From the NCBI RefSeq assembly GCF_002176815.1, contig NZ_CP021648.1:1992001-2056000 (forward strand): 64,000 nucleotides of DNA, given 5' to 3'. The stretch comes from Acidovorax sp. T1 (GTDB lineage Bacteria > Pseudomonadota > Gammaproteobacteria > Burkholderiales > Burkholderiaceae_C). Of the stretch, positions 13,072 through 22,510 are shown piece by piece. Positions within the stretch are counted from its first letter, which is position 1; each line of letters begins with the position of its first letter. The position numbers were made by a program, and so were the translations under genes. The notes beneath the pieces are model-generated. The model did no database searches and had not been told where the DNA came from. It was given only the letters and a program-made list of their open reading frames with translations.

Positions 13072-15560
13072 TTCATGCTTACGTACAAGCGCTGCGCCTG
13101 TCGGAAACCCGGCCCGGGCTGCAGGGCGTGTCGTACGCGCTGGACCTGCCGGCCGACCGGCTGGACGCCCACATGGCACAAATGCGCGCGCGGGGCTTTT
13201 CTTTCTACACCGTGCACCCGGCGGGGGTCCGCGCGCGTTACACGCCCCTTACCCATATCGAACCCCAGTCCATCGACAACCTCAAGGCGCTGGGGTTTGA
13301 TATCTCCACCGTGCCGGCCGCCCGTGAAGCGCTCGACCGCGCGCGTGACACCGGACAGCTGGCGTTGACCGCGCGGCTCAGGCTGCAGCAGGACATCGGC
13401 CGCAATTCCGTCAGCGGGCTGGTGATGTACCTGCCAATCTACCAAAAAGATGCCGACCTTGACTCGGTAGAAGGCCGCCGGCGTGGCGTAGTGGGCTGGG
13501 TGTCGGCGCCTTTTCGTGTCCCTGAGTTGTTGCAGGGCCTCGCGCAGCAACTCGACGCCGACATCGACCTGGCCATTTATGACGGCAACCCAGAGGCGGG
13601 CGGCACTCTGCTGCATGGCAACACCAACCTGCCCACCGCCCCGGAAGGCGTGTCTAATGGCTTGCGCGCCACGCAGCAAATGCACCTGGGCGGGCGCACC
13701 TGGACCCTCGTGATGCAACCGCTGCCGGCTTTCACGCGGCGCTTTGACGACACCGACAACGGCCTGTTTGCCGCCATGGGTGCGGCCCTGAGCCTGCTGG
13801 TGGGCGGGCTGATCTGGGTGATGGCCACGGGCCGCGAGCGCGCAGTTGGCCTGGCCCACCGCATGACGCAGGCGCTGCGCAGCACGCGGGACGATCTGGA
13901 AAGCACGCTCAATGCCATTCCGGACCTGTTGTTCGAAGTGGGGCTGGATGGGCGCATCCACCATTGCCGCGCCGCGCGTTCGGTGCTGCTGGCCGCCGCG
14001 CCGCCCGAGATGTTCCTGGGCCGGCTGATGGACGAATTCGTGCCGCCAGAGGCTATCGCCGGGTGGCGGGCCGCGTTGCAGGCGGCCCACGACACAGGCC
14101 ATTCGATCGGCCACCAGTACCGCCTTGAACTGGGGCAAAAGACGCACTGGTTCGAGCTGTCCATCGCCCGCAAGGAAAGTGCAACGCCCGGGCAGATTCC
14201 CCGTTTCATTGCCTTGTCCCGGGACATCACTGAACGCAAGCTGGCCGAGGCCCGCACGCACCAGCTGGCCTACTTCGACGCGCTGACCGGTCTGCCCAAC
14301 CGCCGCATGCTGCTGGACCGGCTGGATCACGCCCTGATGTCGGCGCGCAAGTCGGGGCAGGTGGGGGCGTTGCTGTTCATTGACCTGGACAATTTTAAGC
14401 AGATCAACGACGCCCGCGGCCATCCGCTGGGCGATGTGTTGCTCAAACAGGTAGCGCAGCGCCTCACGCAATTGCAGCGCCCCGGCGACACCGTCGCGCG
14501 AATAGGGGGCGACGAATTCGTGTTGCTCGTCAACGACATTGCCACTGACATGGAATCGGCCGGGCGTGGCGCATTGCTGGCGGCCGAAGCCGTACGCGCG
14601 GCCCTGGAGGCGCCCTACACCATCGAAACGCACCTCTACAGCAGCACCGGCAGCATCGGCATCACCCTTTTCCCCAAGCGCAGCGAAGAGGTCGAGGACC
14701 TGCTGCGCGAGGCCGATACCGCCATGTACCGTGCCAAGGATCTGGGGCGCAACCGCATCCGTTTCTATGAAGCCGACATGCAGGCCGACGTGCAGGAGCG
14801 CCTGGCGTTGGAGCAGGACCTCAAGAAGGCCAGTGCCGATGGCCAGCTGACGGCGTTCGTGCAGTCGCAGGTGGATGCGGCCGGCACGGTGATCGGCGGT
14901 GAGTTGCTCATGCGCTGGAACCATCCGGTGCGCGGCAGCGTGCCGCCCAGCCGCTTCATCCCGGTGGCGGAATCGTCAGGCCTGATCCTGCGCATGGGCG
15001 ACTGGATGATCCGGCAGGCCTGTGAGACGCTGGCCCGCCTGCACGCGGTGGGGCAGGATCTGTCGATCTCGGTCAACGTGAGCGAGCGCCAGTTTCGCCA
15101 GGACGATTTTGTCGAACGCGTGCGCGACATGCTCGCGCAGACCGGCGCTCCGGCGGCCCAGCTCATCCTCGAGGTCACCGAAAGCCTGCTGATCGAAAAC
15201 CTCGACGACACCATCGCCCGCATGACCGAATTGGGGCGGCTCGGTGTGCGCTTCTCTATCGATGATTTCGGCACCGGCTACTCCAGCCTGGCCTACCTCA
15301 AGCGCCTGCCCCTGTACGAGCTGAAGATCGACAAGAGCTTTGTGCAGGACACGCCCGACGACCCCAGCGACACGGCCATCGTGCAGTCCATCATTTCGGT
15401 GGCCAGGCACCTCAAGCTGCGCGTGGTGGCCGAGGGCGTGGAAACACGCGCCCAGGCCGACTTTTTGGTGGCCAGCCATTGCGACTGCCTGCAGGGCTAT
15501 CTGTTTTCCCGACCCGAGCCCTTGCAAGGGTGGGTGGAGCGCCAGCTGGGCGCGGGGTGA
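13063..15560 (+). pseudogene. 3' fragment of CHASE-PAS-GGDEF-EAL cyclic-di-GMP gene
   Basis: This fragment carries the rest of the CHASE sensor (FHAYVQALRLSETRPGLQG), a second membrane segment (AALSLLVGGLIWVMATG), a PAS domain, a GGDEF cyclase domain with intact RIGGDEFVLLV, and an EAL phosphodiesterase domain. In the EAL domain the motif reads ELL, and the NVSERQF, EVTES, DDFGTGYSSL, LKIDKSFV and VAEGVET landmarks are present. Both catalytic domains look functional by sequence. The frame is open from 12990 inside the IS, so a truncated protein with a TTG start could in principle be made from an IS-borne promoter. As it stands the gene is split by IS21. Confidence 0.9.
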
Positions 15561-15609
15561 TGGTGCAACGGGCCCACAACCCCTCATTCGCCGGGGCGGC
15601 GAATCCAGT

Positions 15610-16608
15610 TCAGGCCGCGACCGGGCTGGCGTGCGCCAGGGCCATCACTTCGTGCGGCGGCAGCCCCTTCAAGCGATGATCGCTCCACACTTGGCGCCAG
15701 CGGCGTGAGCCTGCCAGTCCATGGCGCAGGCCCAGCATGTGCCGCGCGATGCTGGCCCAGGGCGTGCCATGCGCAGAGGCCTCGCGCGCCATGTAGTCCA
15801 CCATGGCGGCTTCCACGTCCTCGCGGGTGAGCGTGCTTTGTGGGGCCCCGTAGTACAGCGCATCCCAGCTCGCCAGCCACCAGGGGTTGTGATAAGCCTC
15901 ACGGCCCACCATCACGCCATCGAGCCCGGCCAGCTGCTCCTGCACAGCGACATCGGTGTTCAGGCCACCGTTGATGGCAAAGATCAGGTGCGGGAAATCG
16001 GCCTTGAGCTGGCGCACCACGTCATAGCGCAGCGGGGGCACTTCGCGGTTTTCCTTGGGTGACAGTCCCTTGAGCCAGGCATTGCGCGCATGCACGATGA
16101 ACACCGCGCAGCCCGCAGCGGCCACGGTGCCCACAAAGTCGCGCACAAAGGCGTAGCTTTCGTCCTTGTCGATGCCGATGCGGTGCTTCACAGTCACGGG
16201 CACCTGCACCACGTCCACCATGGCCTTCACGCAATCGGCCACCAGCTGGGGCTCGTTCATCAGGCAGGCACCAAAGGCACCGCGCTGCACGCGCTCGCTC
16301 GGGCAGCCGCAGTTGAGGTTGATCTCGTCATAGCCCCATTGCTCGCCCAGCCGCGCACAGTGCGCCAGGTCGGCCGGCTCGCTGCCGCCCAGCTGCAAAG
16401 CCACAGGGTGCTCTTCGGCGTTGAAGCGCAGATGGCGCTGCACATCGCCATGCACCAGCGCGCCCGTGGTCACCATCTCGGTGTACAGCAGGGTGTGCCG
16501 GCTCAGCAGCCGGTGCAGGTAGCGGCAGTGGCGGTCAGTCCAGTCCATCATCGGGGCGACGGACATGCGCCAGGGGCTAAGTGGTTGATTGGATTGGGTA
16601 GTTTTCAA
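15610..16608 (-). CDS. dusA: tRNA-dihydrouridine(20/20a) synthase DusA
   Basis: A 332-residue FMN-dependent TIM-barrel enzyme that reduces uridine in the tRNA D-loop. DusA landmarks are SVAPMMDWTDRHCRYLHRL, LLYTEMVTTGAL, INLNCGCPSERVQ with the catalytic Cys, and HARNAWLKGLSPKENRE. The form SPKENREVPPL is typical of DusA rather than DusB or DusC. It converges with the cyclic-di-GMP gene across a 49-bp gap. Confidence 0.94.
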   Translation of the reverse strand: MKTTQSNQPLSPWRMSVAPMMDWTDRHCRYLHRLLSRHTLLYTEMVTTGALVHGDVQRHLRFNAEEHPVALQLGGSEPADLAHCARLGEQWGYDEINLNCGCPSERVQRGAFGACLMNEPQLVADCVKAMVDVVQVPVTVKHRIGIDKDESYAFVRDFVGTVAAAGCAVFIVHARNAWLKGLSPKENREVPPLRYDVVRQLKADFPHLIFAINGGLNTDVAVQEQLAGLDGVMVGREAYHNPWWLASWDALYYGAPQSTLTREDVEAAMVDYMAREASAHGTPWASIARHMLGLRHGLAGSRRWRQVWSDHRLKGLPPHEVMALAHASPVAA

Positions 16609-16979
16609 ACATCAAGCCTGTGCGTTGTTCAGTGGAATAGGGCGGCTGCACACGCGTTGGGCGGGGTGAGCCGTGCGAAATTCGGGCAGCCTGGCCATGC
16701 AAATCGATGGCGCAAATATTGCATTATCGTTTCAGGTCTTGGCAGGCAAGGGGCGCACCAGGGGCGGGAAGGTGAATCTTCCACAGAGTGCGCCTCCATG
16801 CTGAGAGAGACGAAAAAGCAGAACTTGGTCAGATCGGCAAGGTCGTTAGAATCAAGCCGTTCCACTCAAAAAGTGTTTCAAAATTATTCCGATGGCTTAT
16901 GTAACGCCCTTCTTCGGTCAATTTACAAACATTTGATCCATCCCTTGCCTGTTTTTCGGGGCATTGTCAGAACCATTTA
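16609..16979 (+). promoter_or_regulatory. 371-bp intergenic region with candidate promoter for the exopolysaccharide operon
   Basis: No open gene is visible between dusA and wza. TTGGTC at 16825-16830 and TAGAAT at 16847-16852 are 16 bp apart and form a plausible sigma-70 promoter about 130 bp upstream of wza. The region is more AT-rich than its neighbours. A long leader like this suggests regulated expression, but no specific operator was recognised. Confidence 0.4.
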
Positions 16980-18227
16980 ATGCTGAAGTATCAGAAATCA
17001 ACATTTACTTTCTGTTGGAAGTCATCCCGCTGGCCCGTCCTGTTGGCAGCTGCGTGGCTTACCGGTTGTTCCTATGCCCCAGGCCTGACCATGGGGGACA
17101 ATCGCTGTGCAAGCCGCATCGGAGCAGCCGGTTGTTCCTATGCCCCAGGCCTGACCATCGGGGGGGCTTTGCCCACCTCCACAGCGCAAGCCAATGCTTC
17201 CGCGTCACGGGCGGCAGGCGCGGAAGTCGATGCACCACCGCCCGGCGCATTGCTCAGCATCACGCCAGAGCTCATTCGCCAAGAGCGCTCTGCACGGGTC
17301 ACCGATGTCGGGCAAGACGTCAAGCGCCTGTTTGACGAAGCCAAGCCCTACCTGATCGGCCCTGGCGATGTGCTCAACATCGTGGTCTGGGACCACCCAG
17401 AACTGGCCATCGTGCCGGCTGGTTCCTCATCTACCGCAGACGCATCCAGCCTCACGTCGGTCGGCAACGGCTACAACGTCAGCCCCGCCGGCCTGGTCCA
17501 GTTCCCCTACGTTGGCAATCTGAAGCTGGGTGGCCTGACCGAATACGAGGCACGCGACCTGCTCACGACGCGGCTGTCCAAATACCTCAAGGACCCGCAA
17601 GTCACCGTTCGCATTCAGGCCTACCGCAGTGGCCGCGTCTATGTCGATGGCGAGGTGCGCAATCCCGGCCTGCAGCCCGTCACCGACATACCAATGACCC
17701 TGCCTGAGGCCATCAATCGTGCTGGCGGCTTCACCGCCACGGCCGACCGTTCCACCATAGCGATCTCACGCAACGGCAGCACCACCGCCATCAACCTTCC
17801 GCAGCTCACCGAGCTCGGCATCAATCCGTCCCGCATCCTGCTGCGCAGCGGCGACCTGGTGCGCGTGCTCAACCGCGACGACTCCAAGGTCTACGTTATG
17901 GGCGAAGTCACCCGCCCGCTGGCGCAGCCCCTGCGCAATGGCCGCCTCACGCTCAACGAGGCGCTGGGCGAGGCCGGTGGCGTCAGCCCTGTCTCCGGCG
18001 ACCCGCGTCAGATCTATGTGGTGCGTGGCGCGCCCGACGGCCAGACCCAGATCTTCCACCTCGATGCCCGTTCGCCCGTGGCCTATGCGCTGGCCGAGGG
18101 CTTCGAACTCAAAGCGCGCGACGTGGTCTATGTCGATCCGACATCGCTGGTGCGCTGGAACCGCGTCATCAGCCTGATCCTGCCGAGCGCCTCGGTTGTC
18201 AACAGCACCAGCAATACTTTCAGGTGA
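16980..18227 (+). CDS. wza: Wza-type outer-membrane polysaccharide export lipoprotein
   Basis: A 415-residue polysaccharide exporter with a signal peptide and lipobox (LAAAWLTGC, Cys30). The PES domain begins near residue 120 (YLIGPGDVLNIVVWDHPEL) and is followed by SLBB-type domains (GRVYVDGEVRNPG and KVYVMGEVTRPL). It should form the outer-membrane channel through which the polymer leaves the cell, working with Wzc. A 66-bp in-frame tandem duplication repeats the lipobox region, so GCSYAPGLT occurs twice, at Cys30 and Cys52. It is first in the cluster, 15 bp ahead of wzb. Confidence 0.92.
   Translation: MLKYQKSTFTFCWKSSRWPVLLAAAWLTGCSYAPGLTMGDNRCASRIGAAGCSYAPGLTIGGALPTSTAQANASASRAAGAEVDAPPPGALLSITPELIRQERSARVTDVGQDVKRLFDEAKPYLIGPGDVLNIVVWDHPELAIVPAGSSSTADASSLTSVGNGYNVSPAGLVQFPYVGNLKLGGLTEYEARDLLTTRLSKYLKDPQVTVRIQAYRSGRVYVDGEVRNPGLQPVTDIPMTLPEAINRAGGFTATADRSTIAISRNGSTTAINLPQLTELGINPSRILLRSGDLVRVLNRDDSKVYVMGEVTRPLAQPLRNGRLTLNEALGEAGGVSPVSGDPRQIYVVRGAPDGQTQIFHLDARSPVAYALAEGFELKARDVVYVDPTSLVRWNRVISLILPSASVVNSTSNTFR
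17062..17163 (+). repeat. In-frame 66-bp duplication across the Wza lipobox
   Basis: CCGGTTGTTCCTATGCC and its continuation AGGCCTGACCAT at 17062-17092 recur identically at 17128-17158. The offset is 66 bp, or exactly 22 codons. The duplicated peptide GCSYAPGLT includes the acylated cysteine position and the start of the mature lipoprotein. Confidence 0.9.
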
Positions 18228-18242
18228 TTTCAGCGTAGCCAG

Positions 18243-18677
18243 ATGCAACACATCCTCACTCTGTGCGTCGGCAACATCTGTCGCAGCCCCATCGCCGAAG
18301 TCCTGCTGGCCCAGCAATTCCCCGACAAGACCATCTGGTCGGCCGGGCTCGATGCCCTGGCTGGCAACCCGGCCGACCCCCTGTCCATCGAAGTCGCCGC
18401 CGCGCATGGCGTGGACCTGTCGGCCCACCGTGCCCAGCAGTTGGTTGGCTGGATGTGCCAGCGCGCCGAGTTGATTCTGGTCATGGAGCAGGGGCACAAG
18501 ACCCAGCTCGAACAACAGTATCCATTGGTGCGTGGCAAGGTGTTCCGCCTGGGCGAGATCGGCAAATTCGACATTGCCGACCCCTATCGCCAACCCCGTG
18601 ATGCCTTTGAAACGGCCTATGACCACATCGCCCGTGGTGTGGCCGACTGGGCGCCGCGCATCCGGCTGCTGGGGTGA
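18243..18677 (+). CDS. wzb: Low-molecular-weight protein tyrosine phosphatase Wzb type
   Basis: A 144-residue LMW-PTP with the N-terminal P-loop CVGNICRS (C-X5-R) and the acid-loop segment FDIADPYRQP with the catalytic Asp. It is expected to dephosphorylate the tyrosine cluster of the adjacent kinase Wzc and so permit cycles of polymer assembly and export. Its position between wza and wzc is the canonical wza-wzb-wzc order. Confidence 0.93.
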   Translation: MQHILTLCVGNICRSPIAEVLLAQQFPDKTIWSAGLDALAGNPADPLSIEVAAAHGVDLSAHRAQQLVGWMCQRAELILVMEQGHKTQLEQQYPLVRGKVFRLGEIGKFDIADPYRQPRDAFETAYDHIARGVADWAPRIRLLG

Positions 18678-18774
18678 ACTGCAAAATACTTCCTGCTTCC
18701 ACTTCCCTCCAATACCCACGCAAGAACACCTGTACCCTCGGGAATAGGCATCGAGACAGCAAGAATTTCAACGT

Positions 18775-21009
18775 ATGAGCCTTCCACCAACCAACCTGCC
18801 CGTCATGCAGTCCATGCCAGAAGACGATGGCGACGAAATCAATCTGCTCGAGCTGCTCGATGTGGTGCTCGACAGCCGTTGGCTGATTGCCAGCGTGACC
18901 GCCGTGGCGCTTTCCGTGGGCGTGGCCTATGCGCTGCTCAGCACGCCCATCTACGAAGCCAACACACTCATCCAGGTCGAAGACAGCAAGGCCGGCGGCA
19001 TGGGCAGCCTGCTGGGCGACATGGGCAGCATGTTTGACATCAAGTCGCCCGCCACCGCCGAAATCGAGCTGCTGCGATCGCGTCTGGTGGTTGGCCAGGC
19101 CGTGGCCAACCTCCAGCTCGACCTGGCGGTCCAACCCAAATACCTGCCCCTGGTGGGCCGCTGGCTGGCCCGGCGCGCCACCGAGCCATCCACCCCCGGT
19201 TTTATGGGCATGGACGGCTATGTCAGCGGCACCGAAGACCTGAAAGTGGCCTACCTGCAAGTGCCCCAGGCGCTGGAAGGCAACCGCTACACCGTGGCCT
19301 TGACGACCCAGGGCTACGAGCTGCGCTCACCCGAAGGCGACAGCCTGGGGCAGGGCAGCCTGGGCCAGCCCCTGGCCTTCAAGCACGAGGGCGTGTCGGG
19401 CGAATTGCTGGTGGCCGCCGCGGTGGGCAATCCGGGTGCCGAGTTTTATGTCACCCGCTCCTCGCGTCTGGACGTGACCGAAAGGCTGCAAAGGGACATG
19501 AATATTGCCGAGCAGGGCAAGCAGTCCGGCGTCATCAGCGCCAGCCTGGAAGGCAAAGACCCCGAGCTCATTGCCCGCACCCTCAACGAAATCGGCGCGC
19601 TTTATGTGCGCCAGAACGTTGATCGCAAGGCCGCCGAGGCAGAAAAATCCATCCGCTTCCTCGACTCCCAACTGCCCCAGCTGCGCAAGGAGCTGGAAGC
19701 CTCCGAAGAGAAATTCAACCAGTTCCGCAACCGCAACGGCACCTTTGACCTGGGCACCGAGGCCAAGGTCATTCTGGATCAGGCCGTCAAATACCAGACC
19801 ACCCTGGTAGAGCTGCAGCAAAAGCGCAAAGAACTCGAAGCCCGTTTTACCGCCCAGCACCCCACCATCCAAACCATCGATGCCCAGATCAAGAGCATCA
19901 ATGGCGACCTCGCCGCCTTGTCCGGCAAGGTCAAAACCTTCCCCAACGTCGAGCAAGACCTGCTGCGCCTGACGCGCGACGTCAAGGTCAACAACGAGCT
20001 CTACACCGGCCTGCTCAACAGCTTCCAGCAGCTGCGCCTGGTGAAGGAGGGCAAGGTCGGCAATGTGCGCATTGTGGACGTGGCCGCCGTGCCCGAGCGC
20101 CCCGTCAAGCCCAAGCGCTCGATGGTGGTGGCGCTGGCCGCCGTGCTGGGCCTGCTGGCAGGCCTGGCGCAGGCTTTTGTGCGCAACAGCCTGCGCCCCG
20201 GCATCAAGGACCCGGCCGACATCGAGCAACACGCCGGCCTGCATGTATTTGCCAGCGTGCCGCACTCTGATGCGCAGACACTGCAGGCCAAGGCCGTTGC
20301 GGCCAAGAGCCCCGGCAACCATGTGTTGGCCGTGGTGGCGCCGCAAGACCCTGTGGTCGAAAGCCTGCGCAGCCTGCGCACCGCTTTGCAGTTCGCCATG
20401 CTGGACGCCACCAACAACATCGTGCTCATTACCGGCCCCACGCGGGGCATTGGCAAATCGTTTGTCAGCGTCAACTTTGTCACCGTGCTGGGCGCGGCCA
20501 ACAAAAAGATACTGCTGGTGGATGCCGACCTGCGCAAAGGCTACCTGAACCAATACTTTGGCCAGGGCCGCGAACGCGGCCTGAGCGAAGTGGTGAGCGG
20601 CACCGTGCCGCTGGCCGACGCACTGCGCCGCAACGTCGTCCCCAACGTGGACTTTCTGGCCACCGGCACCTTGCCGCCCAACCCGGCCGAGCTGCTGATG
20701 ACACCCGCCATGCAAGCCCTGCTGACCCAACTTGCCAGCCAGTACGACCTGGTCCTCATCGACACCCCGCCGGTGCTGGCCGCCTCGGACACCGCCATCC
20801 TGGCGCCGCTGGCCGGTGCCGTGTTCATGGTGGCGCGGGCCGAGGTCACCAGCCTGGGCGAACTGCAAGAGTCTGCCAAGCGCCTGTCACACAGCGGCGT
20901 GCAGACCCGGGGCGTGATCTTCAACGACCTCAACACCACCAGGCGCCGCTATGGCTATGGCGTGGGCTACAAGTACGGCAAATACCGCTACACCAACTAC
21001 CAATATTGA
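18775..21009 (+). CDS. wzc: Polysaccharide co-polymerase and tyrosine autokinase Wzc type
   Basis: A 744-residue protein. The N-terminal Wzz chain-length domain includes a membrane helix (LIASVTAVALSVGVAYALL); a periplasmic coiled-coil stretch and GNVRIVDVAAVPERPVKPKR before the second helix follow. The C-terminal BY-kinase domain has Walker A ITGPTRGIGKS, A' ILLVDADLRKG and Walker B LVLIDTPPV. The C-terminus is tyrosine-rich (RRRYGYGVGYKYGKYRY), the site of autophosphorylation. It governs polymer length and couples Wzy polymerisation to Wza export. Confidence 0.94.
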   Translation: MSLPPTNLPVMQSMPEDDGDEINLLELLDVVLDSRWLIASVTAVALSVGVAYALLSTPIYEANTLIQVEDSKAGGMGSLLGDMGSMFDIKSPATAEIELLRSRLVVGQAVANLQLDLAVQPKYLPLVGRWLARRATEPSTPGFMGMDGYVSGTEDLKVAYLQVPQALEGNRYTVALTTQGYELRSPEGDSLGQGSLGQPLAFKHEGVSGELLVAAAVGNPGAEFYVTRSSRLDVTERLQRDMNIAEQGKQSGVISASLEGKDPELIARTLNEIGALYVRQNVDRKAAEAEKSIRFLDSQLPQLRKELEASEEKFNQFRNRNGTFDLGTEAKVILDQAVKYQTTLVELQQKRKELEARFTAQHPTIQTIDAQIKSINGDLAALSGKVKTFPNVEQDLLRLTRDVKVNNELYTGLLNSFQQLRLVKEGKVGNVRIVDVAAVPERPVKPKRSMVVALAAVLGLLAGLAQAFVRNSLRPGIKDPADIEQHAGLHVFASVPHSDAQTLQAKAVAAKSPGNHVLAVVAPQDPVVESLRSLRTALQFAMLDATNNIVLITGPTRGIGKSFVSVNFVTVLGAANKKILLVDADLRKGYLNQYFGQGRERGLSEVVSGTVPLADALRRNVVPNVDFLATGTLPPNPAELLMTPAMQALLTQLASQYDLVLIDTPPVLAASDTAILAPLAGAVFMVARAEVTSLGELQESAKRLSHSGVQTRGVIFNDLNTTRRRYGYGVGYKYGKYRYTNYQY

Positions 21010-21022
21010 AGTCGGGATACCC

Positions 21023-21775
21023 ATGAGCAAGCCCCTGCCAACGCCCAGTGCGCCGCAACACGTCGCCGTCATCATGGACGGCAACCGCCGCTGGGCCAGA
21101 GAGCACGGCGTGCCCAAGGCCATCGGGCATGCCCGTGGCGCCAAGCGTGTGCGGGGCCTGGTCGAAGCGTGCATGGCGCGTGGCATGCGCCACCTGACCT
21201 TGTTTGCCTTCAGCACAGAAAACTGGAAACGCCCGGCGGATGAGGTCAGCAGCCTGATGGGGCTGTTCGTGCTTTACCTGCAAAAAGAAGCCAGCGACAT
21301 GCACAAAAATGGCGTGCGCCTCAAGGTCATCGGCGACCGCAGCGCCTTTGATGCCCGGTTGCAAGCATTGATGGCCAACGTCGAAGCCATGACGGCCCAC
21401 AACACCCAGATCACGCTGACCATTGCCGCCAACTACGGCGGTCGCTGGGACATGTTGCAAGCCATGCAGGCCTGGCACACCGCCAACCCCGGCGCACCCG
21501 CCAGCGCCCTGACCGAAGACGCCCTGCGCCCGCACCTGTGCCTGGCCGGCGCCCCTGACCCCGACCTGCTCATCCGCACCGGTGGCGAGTCGCGCATCAG
21601 CAACTTCATGCTGTGGCAAAGCGCCTACACCGAGCTGTATTTCACCCCCGCGCTGTGGCCCGACTTCAGCACCGAAGCACTCGACCAGGCGCTGGCCTGG
21701 TATGCCGGGCGCGAGCGCCGTTTTGGCGGCGCCGAAGTCCCGAGGCTGGCCGAACAACAACGCATCGCCGGTTAA
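21023..21775 (+). CDS. uppS: Isoprenyl (undecaprenyl) diphosphate synthase in the EPS operon
   Basis: A 250-residue cis-prenyltransferase: HVAVIMDGNRRWA with the catalytic Asp, FAFSTENWKRP, and the C-terminal RTGGESRISNFMLWQ and YTELYF. It makes C55-PP, the lipid carrier on which Wzx/Wzy repeat units are built. It begins 13 bp after wzc, so it belongs to the export operon. Housekeeping uppS normally sits in the frr-cdsA-dxr group, so this is probably a second, EPS-dedicated copy (inference). Start ATG at 21023 is preferred over an in-frame start inside wzc. Confidence 0.93.
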   Translation: MSKPLPTPSAPQHVAVIMDGNRRWAREHGVPKAIGHARGAKRVRGLVEACMARGMRHLTLFAFSTENWKRPADEVSSLMGLFVLYLQKEASDMHKNGVRLKVIGDRSAFDARLQALMANVEAMTAHNTQITLTIAANYGGRWDMLQAMQAWHTANPGAPASALTEDALRPHLCLAGAPDPDLLIRTGGESRISNFMLWQSAYTELYFTPALWPDFSTEALDQALAWYAGRERRFGGAEVPRLAEQQRIAG

Positions 21776-21814
21776 ACCGATTTGCGACGGAGCCACGTTC
21801 GATGCGCGCCACGT

Positions 21815-22206
21815 CCTTCGATACGGCCTTTGGAATCCTTCCTTCGATACGCGCTGCGCGCTACTCAGGACGAACGGGGGAGGGCGAGTATCTGTTTCGG
21901 TGCGTTGTGGGGCTATGTCCTTCGATACGGCCTTCGGCCTGCTCAGGACGAACGGGGGAGGGGAGCACCTCCCGTGATACGCACTGCGCCCCATTCAGTG
22001 CAAACAGCTGCTCCCCCATATTCACTCCGCCTCCTCCGTTCGTGCTGAGTAGCGCGCAGCGCGTATCGAAGCATGCGAAACCTCCGCTCATCGTTTACCG
22101 CAGTCAACCCCCGTGGGTCCCCACCACCCCCGTTCATCCTGAATTGAACTCTCGAAATGATCCACCCCCCGTTCGTCCTGAGTAGGCCGCAGGCCGTATC
22201 GAAGGA
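21815..22206. repeat. Family A palindromic repeat array 1 (uppS-manC junction)
   Basis: The gap after uppS holds at least five family A elements in both orientations. Examples are CCTTCGATACGGCC (21815), TTCGATACGCGCTGCGCGC (21842), TTCGATACGGCCTTCGGCC (21919), GAGTAGCGCGCAGCGCGTA (22045) and GAGTAGGCCGCAGGCCGTA (22180). The elements share CCGTTCGTCCTGAGTAG at one end and TATCGAAGG at the other, with a short GC hairpin between. No gene is supported in this stretch. Confidence 0.9.
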
Positions 22207-22212
22207 AGTAGT

Positions 22213-22262
22213 TTTCGTGCTACTTGATTCATAGCTGCTAGCGCCCGTTTTTATTGGGCCAT
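22213..22262. repeat. Family B dispersed repeat
   Basis: CTTGATTCATAGCTGCTAGC followed by GCCCGTTTTTATTGGGCCATAGCC is a family B element directly after family A array 1. Confidence 0.55.
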
Positions 22263-22327
22263 AGCCAAATTTTGTTAAAAACATCCAACCATGGTGCCCG
22301 CCGACCTTCTTGAACGCATCCCCAGCC

Positions 22328-22453
22328 ATGGCTGAAGCGCTCCAGACCTCACCCAAAAACATTGAACGCTGGCTCAAGCAGCTCAAAGACATGCAGAAAA
22401 TTGAGTTTCGTGGTGCCCCCAAAACTGGCGGTTATTACATTAAAAAGACATGA
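22328..22453 (+). pseudogene. Small winged-helix fragment, probable gene relic (41 residues)
   Basis: An ATG at 22328 opens a 41-residue frame: ALQTSPKNIERWLKQLKDM then QKIEFRGAPKTGGYYIKK. This looks like the C-terminal DNA-binding winged helix of larger AlbA_2/RecG-like or Fic-associated regulators (pattern S-x-K-T-I-E-R-x-L-K-x-L ... G-x-K-T-G-Y). The frame is open upstream for about 15 more codons but contains no other domain, so it is most likely the surviving 3' end of a deleted gene, stranded between repeats. Confidence 0.4.
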
Positions 22454-22467
22454 AATCACCGTCTAGC

Positions 22468-22505
22468 CGCCGCCCAGAAAGCGCTAACAGCTATAAAAAA
22501 TGGAG
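22468..22505. repeat. Family B dispersed repeat just upstream of manC
   Basis: GCCCAGAAAGCGCTAACAGC followed by TATAAAAAATGG is a half family B element (AAGCGCT arm with AGCTAT). It supplies the sequence right before the manC ribosome-binding site (GGAG at 22502). Confidence 0.5.
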
Positions 22506-22510
22506 TAAAA

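Noticed and set aside
13023..14924. A 633-codon minus-strand open frame opposite the GGDEF-EAL gene
   Set aside because: Antisense shadow; the plus strand carries recognisable sensor, PAS, GGDEF and EAL motifs.
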